From assembly GCF_000003815.2 (NCBI RefSeq), contig NC_049980.1, positions 11,104,299 through 11,168,298 on the forward strand: 64,000 nt of DNA, read 5' to 3'. Below, one piece after another: positions 23,844 to 35,100 of this stretch. Position 1 is the stretch's first letter. Every line of letters begins with the position of its first letter. Made by a program: the position numbers and the translations under genes. A model generated the notes under the pieces. The model was not told the DNA's origin, did no database searches, and saw only the letters and a program-made list of their open reading frames with translations. The DNA is from Branchiostoma floridae (Eukaryota; Chordata; Leptocardii; Amphioxiformes; Branchiostomatidae).

Positions 23844-26800
23844 TTAGAATAGCAGATAGAAGAGCCAAAACCAAAGGTTGAACACCAAGAAGGCACAGGG
23901 GAATGCGATTCTTGAGGCTCGATCTATCTTCCTTGTCATCTCCTCGGATCGTGGCAGTCTGTCCTTCTCATAGAGCTCCCCGGTGTTTGCTCTGGACCCG
24001 TAGTTCAGCTGAACCTTCCACTGATTACTCGGCAGCTGCTCCCATGATGCAAGGCTTGGCTGCCTGAACTTGGCTCGCGGAATGTTGACCAGTGGTTTGA
24101 CTTTGCTCTTTGTTGTCTTCTCCTGGAGGAAAGAAAACCATGCCATCATATTCTACTCTTTGTACCTGCATCGTAAGAGTATGAATGGTAACGCATACAT
24201 GCAGTATTAAGGTTCATTTATGTACAATCAAGCAACACGATTTTTCGATAAAAATGATCGTTAACACCATATAGTCCCCAAGTATAGGAAACAAGATTTT
24301 TTTTCAAACCTTTCAATGCACCATGGTTCTAACCAATGCAAATAAATAAGATGCGGAAAGAAGATATCGCAAAACGTCCCCGTATCTAATGCTAGTTCAT
24401 CTTTATCCGCGAGTAGCCTATATCCACTTTATTAAAAAAAACAGGGTATTCAAGGACATCAAGTCGGCGGATGGTGGGTTCAAATTTTAATATTCAACAA
24501 CAAAACTGCAATTTAAAAACAACCGTCTGTCGAATTGATGTCCCTAAATACCGTTTTTAACTACAACGGATATAGGTTATCCCGCGGATAAAGGTAAACT
24601 AGGGACAATTTCCATTCATGAGAAGTAAACCTGCATGCAACAAGGGTGACGTAAGCGTGAGTCTTTTTTTCATACCTCGTAAGCAGACATGTCCACCCCC
24701 ACAGCTCCAGATGAAGATGGTATGTACGGGTTGTACATGGTCATCCATTGCTTGTTGGGCAGACGATACCACCAGGAGCTCAGGGGACGGTTCAGATGTG
24801 GCCGAGGAATGTGGAAAGATGGCGTGCGCTCCAACGACGCCTTCTTTTCCTGACAATAATTGTGTAAGCCAATTTAAATCATTGTGTCTATCACAATATG
24901 TTTACTTTATTTCACTGGACCCGGAGGTAACTTAAAAGTGTTACAACGTTACTGGTTACATGAATAGGACTGTAGCAGTATCTCTTCTTCCTAGGATAGA
25001 AACATCATGAGACCAGCTCAATTGCTCACTAAGCATGAAGACTAACCCAATACACGTAAGAGAAACAGGGGTTTCAAAGGCTCCTCAGAATTTTCCCCTA
25101 CCTATTTAGACCGGGATGGTTTTGATCAAAGAAAGGACCCCTACTATTTTGATAAGTGTTGTATGTTCTTTAACGTGTTGCTGAGGTGTGGCTCTCATCA
25201 AAATACATTTAACGTTCTATCCTAGGGACGTCCCTAATCATATGTCTCAATTTGTAGAAATCAATTAGAGGACGGAAGATGTGATAGAATGAATGTACCT
25301 TTCTCTTAAGCCTGTCGTAGACAAAGTGCAGAACCACTGTCTGCAGAAGGGCCAGTGTGACGAACAGAATACACGCCATAATCCAGATGTCGATTGCACG
25401 AGCCTCTGACACCTGAAAAGACAGGAAATGCAAGACATGAAACCATGAATCATTACTGTTCATGCACTAATTAATGTCTAAACCCTAATGCCAGCTTGCT
25501 TTAGATAAATAATATCATTAAACTGGTAGCTTTAGTTACCCTCAGAATGAGATGTCTCATGTTGTGTCCGGATATCATCACCAGAACGGCAAAGATGCCC
25601 AACACGAATCGGCCCGCAATGGCTGATGGGACGAGCGGCAGCCATGTTTGTAAGAATGATGAGATGACTACCACAGTGCACGGGATGAACGTTGTGAAGA
25701 AGTAGGACAGAAGGCGGCGTTTCAGATGGATGCGCACTTCCAGTGTTGTGTAATCATTCGAATCTGGAGGAAACATATTGCCTCAGTTTTGCACTTTGGA
25801 TTCATGTTATGTCTTTATGTCCTCATTAAAGTGAGATCAACCATTTGTGTTATTAATCAAGTAGGGACTAGCGACGGCTCTGACTTTGATAGAGAACGAA
25901 ACCAACCGTTTTGATCGTCGCAGCTGTTAACTCTGTGTGAACATCGTCCCACGCTGCTTTTACACTGCTGGCAAACTTGGTCATCGCGACAGGAGGCAAC
26001 ATTTAGACAATGTTCAACGTCATGGTCACACTTCTGGCTGAAGTACTCACAGCCTGCAAGAAAAAGGGCGCAATAAGATAACATTGTGAATTCCATGTAT
26101 CTACCATGTATAAACATATAAAGAAACTGAGATTTGATCACCAGTATGCAACATAGAAAACCATATTCTTCCTCTGTGCCGGACAGTGAAACACAGTCAG
26201 CACAAAGGTCAGTCAGCACTAGGGACAGGAAAAACACGGCTTGGGCCAGAGACAGGGAAATATAGTCAGGGCCAGGGACAAGTTAACAAAGCACCAGGAA
26301 AAGGGGGACACAGTCAGAAACAGAAAAACACAGTCAGCACCAGGGACAAGGAAACACATTCAGCACCAGGGACAGAGAAACACAGTCAGCACCAAGGACA
26401 AGGAAACACAATCAGCACCAAGGACAGGGAAACACTATCAGAACCAAGGACAGGGAAAGAACAGTCAGCACCAGGGACAGAGAAACAAAGTCAGCACCAA
26501 GGAAACACAATCAGCACCAAGGACAGGGAAACACTATCAGAACCAGGGACAGGGAAACACAGTCAGCACCAAGGACAGGGAAACACTATCAGAACCAGGG
26601 ACATGGAAACACAGTCAGCACCAAGGACAGGGAAGCACAGTCTTCACCAGGGACAGGGAAACACGATCAGCACCAGGGACAGGGAATCACATTCAGCACC
26701 AGGGACAGGGAAACACATTCAGCACCGGGGACAAGGAAACACTGTCAGCACAAGGGACATAGAAACACACTCAGCACCAGTGACATGGAAACACACTCAG

Positions 26801-29800
26801 CACCAGGGACAGGGAAACACATTCAGCACCAAGGACAGGGAAGCACAGTCAGCACCAGGGACAGGGAAACACAGTCAGCGCCAGGGACAGGGAAAAACAA
26901 TTCAGAACCAAGGACAGGGGAATGAACTGGGTGGATATAGAAATCCGCCATATCTCATCCATGCATCTATCCCCCTACCCCTCTAGGAGACATACTTGGC
27001 CTTTCATTCAGGAAAGAGCTCCTCTCTAGCCTGATTTCCACCGCTTTTAGCATGTACTGTGACCTCACAGCGGTAGCGTCTGTAGTGATGGGAGCCTGAA
27101 GACTTGTATTAGATGTGAGTACGTTGAACATGACACCATTATCTATTGATTAAACAGAAAAAAACACGGTTTACCGGAAAGACAATGACAACGTGCAACC
27201 TCAAGGGTATCGTGGAATCTGGCCAACGATATTTCTGTGCGCATATACTGTCAGCCACTGTTAGGTTTAGGAAGCTCTGGATAGCGGCACTCACGCCAAT
27301 TGAAACGCGCGAAATTAATGCTGATAAAAATTCTGTATGTAAGGACTCCTGCAATTACAAGAAGAAAAGACAACGAATGCTGTAGGAATCTGTACTTACA
27401 TCCGTGCAGTTTCACACTACACACTTGCGAGTCGAAGGGATACCGCCACAGTTGAACACTGCATGTAAGTTTCAAAGTGCGCCTGCAACAACATAAATTG
27501 GAAAAAAAAGATCACATATACTATACGGAGAAGAAACTAACGTAACTTATGAGTAGGGATGAAACGACAAAGAATGTAACGCCTCCATTGTGAAGGCCAT
27601 CGAAGATTACAGCCCGATATCAGGTTTTCTTTTGCAACACTGAACCAGCTTTATATGATGTAAGAATAGAGGACATGATTGTTACGTTATACTGTAAAGC
27701 ATTATCCCGCTGCGGTGGAGCCACATGGAAATCCCGCTGTCCGACTTGCTTCCCTGGTCCACGACAGAAGTCCGCCGAACGTTCCTGCCGAAAGATATCG
27801 GCGGAGTCCAGGCCAGGTCGGCGGGGATGGGGAACCACGAGGCCGCCAGGCCGCCAAGCCTCGGGTCCACCCAGGCGAGGTTGTACTGTATCGTCGTGCT
27901 GAGGTTCTGGGGGAGGGGGGCGTCATAAAAAAATAACACAAAAGTTTAAAGCAACTTTGACATTTCTGTTTCTCACCATATAGTTGATTTAAAACGGTGT
28001 TATAACAAAGAAAAAAAATAACCGCCTCTGTCCTTGTACAGATTCTGGCCCCTTATCGCTAAGTCTGCGTCTACATAGGGTGTAGACACCTGAGAGTGGG
28101 TTCAGTGGGTTAAAATTGTGTGCTTACGTTAGTATCTGCTTATTCCCGAGTTGTTGACAAAACCTTATCGCTTAGTTCATCTCCAACAGCTGTTCTGGAA
28201 CGTAGTTACCTTCCTGGCACATTGAGAACCGGCTTTACCCGTCAATCAAATGCCTACTTTTCCCGGGTAGGAGGTAGCACAGTTGTTGTCAATTTCCGAC
28301 AAGGACAACATCTGCTTGACGGTATCAAATTACTACAAGGCTTAAGGCACTATCATAAGGAAGACCTGAACCACTATACCGGACGGCGTAGGGGTGAAAA
28401 CTGAAATTATTACATCCAAAATAAAAACAGCTACGGCAAAAATAAAATAACGTGCATCATTTCCCAACCGAGTACAAACGACATGCCAATCCACATGCGA
28501 TTGCGGCATACGGAACATAGAGATATAGGTGCGAACACTCAACGCACAAAGTGATTACAATACTCTGTTACTGGAGGTTACCCTCCCAGAGTAACAATTC
28601 AACTTGGTATTAAACATCTTATAAATGTATCAAATATGTGAATGATAAAGTAAGGGGTCTTTTATTTGTCTTCAAAAACTAGGAAAAGCCAAATACAGAG
28701 GTACGCTTATGTACCAGACAATATTTGCCTAATGCAGAACTAACAGACTCAACAGCAATCATACTTTGTACAAGATATTGTCAAACGACTGTGGGCTATC
28801 ATGCTGTCATCAAAGAACATTGTGTACATGTAATGTAACTTATGTCGTCTGTTCAACGATATCTTACCGAGTGTTCCTCTGACAGCCATCCTATATTCCG
28901 GATGTGTACGCTTGAGGAAACATCTGTCCATCGTTCTAAACAAAAATGTACAAGAATCATCTGTCTGAGAATAGAATACTCATGAAATATTTACAACCAT
29001 TTACCACATGTCGGCCTCGACAACGAAAACCTGCCATTATCTGATTGCTTGGAATGAGACAGGAAGGTCTGTCAATTACTCAGCGTTTCAGCTTGACAGT
29101 AGACATACGAAAGGCGTATAGTGTCTCAGAAAGCTGTAACGACAGGATGATGCTTTATATGTTTACATCTTCAAATCTTGTTTTAGCACTGGCGTAGTCA
29201 TATACATCGTAAGATCGTCGTACGAATACCAAATAAGGCCAATAATAGGATTTTCAAGCGTATTTCAACTGTCTTGTAATAAAAAAAGGCAGAATTCGAT
29301 CCCTAATGGCGGTTGGATTTGTGAGAACCTGCTTGAACGTCCTACAACATCAGAATGGTACGACTAGTGTGACCGCGCCCGCTCTACCTTGCTCGTTAGG
29401 TCTCTGGGATTGTTGGTACCCAGACGGCAGAGGACTGCCTGTTCTCCAGACCTGCCAACTCTCCCAGTTTGCGTCTCCTACTAAAGCGTCGCTCCCGTCC
29501 AGTCCTGGGTGCAGCGAGCCCTGCATACACAAACGTAACGTTACATGATATATCAATGGCATTATAATCAGATATCATGTTCTTGGATATACCAACGATA
29601 AAGTGTATAAAGTAATGACAGTGTTGTATGTGTGGTCACAGGTTTCTTTTTAAGCACCTTCAGCACCATTCATGAAGTTTGATGAAAAAGATTGTAGAAC
29701 TGGAAAAGACATGGTAAGTCCAGCCCCTTTCAAGACTCAATGCAGCAGTTAGGCAATGTTTGTACCAGTTCATAATATGTCTTTATAATGACTGTTTTAA

Positions 29801-30602
29801 CTGGGGGCTTACTATGAGCTAGGTAGTAAACATTATGTTTGTAATGTCGTATTGGAACACCAACGGATATCCTACTACATGTATATGCTAAACTAGGTGG
29901 GGCTTTTCGTCTTCCTCTGCTTTTGAAAAAAAGCCAAATCTCTTGTTAACAATAATGCCCTTGTCTAATGTTACTATCACATGAATACACATTTGCCATA
30001 AACGTTCCGTCACGAACTAGACAAATAAAACTTTATGATAACTAGAACCTTTCCAAAATCGCAAGATGAAAATGGAACAATACATCTTGGGTAAACATTC
30101 TACCTTTTGTATTGGTAATGTGCCTTTTCTAGTATCAGTTATCGATATGTTAAGGTGCTATGACCCTATTTTTGTTTACTTACTTATTTTACTTTACTTA
30201 TACTCTTCATCCCATGTGGGACATAAGGCTGTGATAAGTTTCCTCCACTGGGGTCTGTTCTGTCCTAGGGGCTGAGCAGCATCCCAGGGGATCCCAATGG
30301 CCGCTAAGTCTTTAGCCACAGTACGTCTCCATGTAGTTTTTGTTTACTTGTGCTAAACAACTAACAAATTATTCTTTGTGGTGTTTGTCAACCTACGTTG
30401 AATGAACAGGTTTTACGGTAACGAGATTGTAAATCATAGCTAGTTCAAGACCATCATACAGGATTAAAAGATCATGGGACAAGGTACTTACAGCCTTAAA
30501 GGAAGCCCAGTCCTGCGTAGTTCTACCCAAACTGTCCAGCTGACTTTCAGTAACGGCTAAAATAGACATCACGTACATGATGTGCACACAGAACATTTCC
30601 AT
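23844..30602 (-). CDS. Cys-loop ligand-gated ion channel paralogue (11 exons, 566 aa)
   Basis: Exons: 30492-30602, 29388-29520, 28868-28935, 27686-27906, 27400-27482, 26996-27142, 25907-26053, 25540-25763, 25299-25412, 24676-24849, 23844-24122. Together they give 1701 nt including the stop. The first exon has a secretion signal (MEMFCVHIMYVMSILAVTES). Motifs: VHIRNIGWLSEE, LAWVDPRLGG, WTPPISFGRN, a canonical 13-residue Cys-loop (CSVQLWRYPFDSQVC), an eight-cysteine insert exon, M1 (SYFFTTFIPCTVVVISSF), M2 (AGRFVLGIFAVLVMIS), M3 (ARAIDIWIMACILF) and M4 (FPCAFLVFNLWFWLFYLLF) ending at the stop. Exon sizes 221, 147 and 224 match the chimeric gene exactly, showing tandem duplication. Its cytoplasmic loop has an additional 174-nt exon. 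It lacks the IgGFc-binding and fibrinogen parts. Confidence 0.92.
24393..24602. repeat. Inverted-repeat element with CTTTATCCGCG termini, copy 1
   Basis: The left end TAGTTCATCTTTATCCGCG is near-complementary to the right end CCGCGGATAAAGGTAAACTA. Inner parts (AAGGACATCAAGTCG / CGAATTGATGTCC) also pair, so the whole element can fold back. A related copy lies at 37401-37613. It is in the last intron of the channel paralogue. Confidence 0.65.
25907..26053 (-). CDS. Cysteine-rich insert exon of the paralogous channel (exon 7)
   Basis: A 147-nt exon, phase 1 at both ends. It encodes GCEYFSQKC, DVEHC, NVASC, DDQVCQQC, SSVGRC and RVNSC, eight cysteines in about 45 residues. It has the same position and flanking phases as the insert exon of the chimeric gene. 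The conserved start (C-x-Y-F-x-Q-x-C) and the VG-x-C motif show common origin. The charged helical tail of the other copy is absent. Confidence 0.85.
26200..26925. repeat. 26-bp minisatellite
   Basis: About 27 imperfect copies of a unit close to AGCACCAGGGACAGGGAAAC plus ACAGTC, in the intron between exons 6 and 7 of the channel paralogue. Because 26 is not a multiple of three and the unit has no stop in any plus frame, it creates long open frames of Gln/Gly/Ser/Thr-rich repeats (up to 266 codons). I regard these as artefacts: wrong strand relative to the gene, no start context, no domain. Confidence 0.9.
30194..30334 (-). mobile_element. LINE reverse-transcriptase ORF, C-terminal fragment
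   Basis: The minus strand reads TWRRTVAKDLAAIGIPWDAA, then QNRPQWRKLITALCPTWDEE and a stop. W-R-R-T-V-x-K-D-L followed by W-R-x-L-x-x-A-L-C-P is the typical end of ORF2-type proteins of RTE-like or related non-LTR retrotransposons. Only the tail remains, as expected from 5' truncation. It lies in intron 1 of the channel paralogue. Family assignment within non-LTR elements is from memory of the motif and is tentative. Confidence 0.75.
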
Positions 30603-32112
30603 CGTTCAATAAGAGAGTATTTCTAGAACGTATGCAGAACACACTGTCACCAACGCGGGTTTTCTACACCGTAGTTGTTTGGGAGGGGCACCAATACACA
30701 AACATAGGGAACTCATCGAAATTACATGGTCCAGTGACTCGATTGACCGACAACAATTGTTGAATCATGATATGGTGACACAGCTGACACGAATGAACCA
30801 CACCAACATGAGATACTTGTTGTTGGGAAAGTGTGGTGATAATTATTGATTAATACGTTTCGGTCAATGGTAGAACCATTTTGAGTTGAAGAGAATGACT
30901 TAACCAAATATGCTGGCCGGGAACATGAATTTGTGTTTTGGAGGAAACGCAGGTGACTGAAAGAAAGTTGGGGTGTGGTGTTAGCCATGAATAAATCATG
31001 AACACATGAAGTCAACAATGAAGACTTTGTAGGGCAATGATATGTATCATGTACAATTGTCGTGCAATAAAGTTCTTCTGTGAAGCTGTGCCCAGACAGC
31101 ACATACTCATTTGTCTTATTGCTGTTCACTCAGCTGTCTAATGAACATGCCAATAGCCATAGGTTTAACATAAATTTATCTTTCTTCGTTATGTTTGATT
31201 GTCTAAGATTCTTGTCCCATAGCCATAGCTTGTCAAAGTAGCATAGAAATACTCATGTAACGTTAATTTTTCCCTTTATTAACTACCATAGATTCCACTT
31301 GATATAGTCCACTAGTATTGTAGTAACTAGAATTGTTGTGTATGTAATATGATGTAAATGTGTAGTACTAGAGTGTAACTTTCGTTATCTATACATTGCC
31401 ATACATTGTTACTATGCAATCGTTACGCAATAAATCATTCATTCATTCTTATACTAAAAGTGACGCAAGGCGACATTTGCTGGAACTGCAAATAATGTAC
31501 CAGCATTTCATCGGCACCCGTGTGGTCAGCGTAAAGTTTTGCACGTCAGCGCACCCCTATATTCGACATGAATATTGGTGCACTGTAAAAAGAAGCATCT
31601 CAGTTATATGAAATGCGCTATATGAAATTTTAATAGATCACAAAGATCACGGTGTAAGCTTACCAGTTTAAACCACAGATTTGTCAAAATCCCACTATGA
31701 TTCTTGTTTATTTCCCACTTAGCATATCCGTTTCCAAATCAACAAGATCTAGCCTTCGTGTATCATGGTATACATAATAACAATGTATAAACACTGCCCT
31801 TTAATGTATTGTTTGCACAACACATTTAACGTGACGTCGTCATATCGATCTTCGCAGTCATCAAAGTATGCAGCAAAACCATAAGACCATTAATTCGTCG
31901 CCTTATCGGCGTTCTCATCGGCACGATTAAGTGTTGTACACGACTGGAACATAATCGGCCCATTACGGAAGTGGAGCTGCAGAAATACCACACACATGGG
32001 AGAGGTGTCACGTACACATTATAGATGAGCTCGACGTACTAAATCCTGGGCACCCTGTTGTCTTGGCATATTACATTCTTGGTCAACAACAAAGCAGTTT
32101 GTCAACAGCTCA
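30603..32112. promoter_or_regulatory. Head-to-head intergenic region (candidate shared promoter)
   Basis: About 1.5 kb between the start codon of the channel paralogue (minus) and that of the double CASPR-type fibrinogen receptor (plus). No coding exon recognised. The divergent layout means both promoters should lie here, but I cannot point to a convincing TATA box or initiator. Shared regulation is inference. Confidence 0.35.
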
Positions 32113-35100
32113 ATGTCAACGCGGCGGATTTTCCTTGCTGTAGTCTGCATCTTGCAGATATTCACCTTGGACCTAGGCCAAGCCAATGGAGGTACGTTCT
32201 ACTTAAGCCCCTGTCAAATATTCAGGACTTAGCCAACAAAGGCTGGCGGTAGGTTGGGAACAGTCTGGGCAGTTTTAGACTACGCTTATCTTTGATTTCA
32301 CATTTTGCAACCAGTATGTGACTTACTCCCAATCAAGCCTAATATTTGGGACCTAATTCCAACCACTCCCGACCATCCTGACGTCTGGCCATAAACTACA
32401 GAACCTCTCTTGACTGATTCTTACATACTTGCCAACTTTCTCAGAAAATGAAATGGGTATGATCAGAGATTTATAAAACAGGGGTTCATTTCGCTTTTAA
32501 TCAAAATGATACATACATAGTACAATTTTTATGGTGTAAATATCGTCTATAGACTAAATTGGGATCAAAGTTAGCTTCAATACGGATTCTTTGTTTATGG
32601 ATTGTGGTATTTGCGTGCATGTTGTGTGAAGGTCGGGAAGTATTACACATGTTCTGGTTGGGAATGAGTCAGGCGGAATCCTTCAAGGGTTTAGGTGAGT
32701 CATGGGTAGGTTAGGGATTCTACCTCCATTTTTCCATAGAGGTAATGAAAGCGTCGATACAAGATATTCTCACATGGTATTTCATTATGAAGTTGCACAG
32801 TGATTCTCAATCGCATGCAAGATTAAATGCATAAAATTTTCCAATACTATAAAACAACGATGTAATTATTGCCCACTAACGTTACACATATCCTTTTTAG
32901 TGTGTAGTGTCTATCGTCATAACATCATCAACATATGATTCTCTATCAGCTACCCGAACACTACAAGGCTGTGACCACCTGAAACGTGCCGGAGAAGTAG
33001 AGAGTGGATATTACATAATCGACCCTGATGGTAATAGTGGTTTGGACCCCTTCCCGGTGTACTGCGACATGAGCAGCGATCAACAAACGGGTGAGGAGCA
33101 CCTTTCTATTCTTAAAGAATATGGTGATTTTGCATGGTAGTGATGTTTGTGTTCAGTGATTTAACGCACAAAATGTATCATCTACCTGCCAAAGATTTGA
33201 TAGGAGTTTTAACGTTACACTTTGTACAAATTCAAAGCGATCATTGGCTAGCATCAGTGACCGGAGGATTGATTGCAGCAGGTTTCAGTTACACTAGGTT
33301 TTCTTCAAACTCACATTGTTATACTGTTTGATTGCCGGTTTCAAGACCTTCTAAAGCAACAGTTTCTTTCCCGGACTTCCAAACTATGCAACTCTCGATG
33401 ACAACTGTTTCCATACTGTCTACAACTTTTCAGCCTTCAAAACAAATGTCCACTGTTTTCTCCTTGTACAATCATTAGTTCATTGTCTCAAAGTGTTCAA
33501 TGCTATGAACAATCTCGCTAAAAAACTTTAATTCACCGCAGGGATAACTGTGGTACACCACGACAAGGAGGAGAGAGAGTCAGTAGACGGCAGGAGGGGG
33601 CCTGGCCCCAGGGTCATCAACATCACGTACTCAGCCTCCATGGAGCAGATCCAAGCTTTGGTCAGCCTGTCGTCTGACTGTGAACAGTACTTATCTGTGA
33701 GTACCCGAGAAATGCACTATCACTAAGTATCGACAAACAAAATCATAAGACAAACGGTGGATGGAAGCGTATTCACACTGAATGACTTTTAATATGTGAT
33801 GTTGAAACCTAGCTATCGCATGCATTCAAATAACGTGTAAACAGCGTTTTACAGCACACTACTGCCCTAGAATTTGACTGAATTTCTGTTCCTAAGGCTA
33901 TTTAAAGTTTGCACTTTGAAGGCCTACAAAAATCTGTGAAAGTCTACTAAGGTCAATTTTGATCTGATCCATAATTTTCCCTCACGATACAGGGCACAAT
34001 CCACACAGTATTGTAAAGCCAGCAGAGAAGATACACGTAACGTTACCTGCTGTAATACGCGTAGGCCATTTTGTTTATTCATACACAAGCATAAAGCACA
34101 ACAAACCAGCGAGGTCGTTTGCCATTCATGTTAGATTAGTATGTATTATCATATTGCAAAATTGAAATTACCAAACAAAAGTCTATCGTACGTGCCATAT
34201 AATCCACATTCAAACTTCCTCTGTGCAAATCAACATCGTTTTAGTCAGATAACTGACGTCAGACACTATTTAGTGTAAACCGAAGGTCTAGTGGGTCACG
34301 TAGGTGTGCGGTTTATTGGAAGCTCCTGTCGATCGCAGCCGCTGATTCTGTTGTGCCCTCTGCTCTCACACGCGATCCGCAACACTGGATACATCTGTTA
34401 CCGTCAACAAGTGATTCCATGATAAATGCGTAATGGAAAGAGAGTTTGGTTTAATTCTGCACTCCTTCCATACCCATTCATCAATCTAAAAACTTCACGT
34501 TTCGCATTAAGCTTAATAGCTAGATATCGCCTAGACAGTTGTACTTAGGTCACAATTCAAAACCGGGGCCGGACCAGGCTGTTTACCGAAACGAAAGATA
34601 AAATTATGCAGAAATATGCACAAATTGTGCTCATGACTAGTTATTTTCACGATTTGTGTTATATGTTGTCTTTTATATCATACTTTTCATTCCCTCATAC
34701 TGCCCGGAAATGTGACATAAGCATAACAAGGATTATCTTATTCGTTTCGAAAATTGGCCTTTCTTGCTTGTAGTCATTTTGGCCCTTCCAACACTAATGT
34801 AATGTATAAGACTGCAAGGAAATCATACCCTGCAACAACCGCAACGGCTAGAACCTCAGTTTCTCCATGTTGTGGATTGTAATCTGTTACATCAGTGTTT
34901 TCGTGAGTTGCGGTGATACTTATGCAACACTATCAGCATGTAAACCACGTACATCCGTTTGCTTTTAACGTGCCGTGCCTTCTCACTTTTCATCCATGTC
35001 ATGACAAAAATATTGTTTTCGACATTCTCCATTATTAAGTATGATAGAGCATTTTTGTGATAGGCTTGATCAAAGAACTCAGATAGCATTGCAGCATTGC

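Noticed and set aside
24618-24935. Plus-strand 105-codon frame
   Set aside because: Antisense shadow of the cytoplasmic-loop exon of the channel paralogue (24676-24849).
26186-26986. A 266-codon plus-strand Gln/Gly/Thr-rich frame
   Set aside because: Translation of a 26-bp minisatellite inside an intron of a minus-strand gene. Several frames are open at once.
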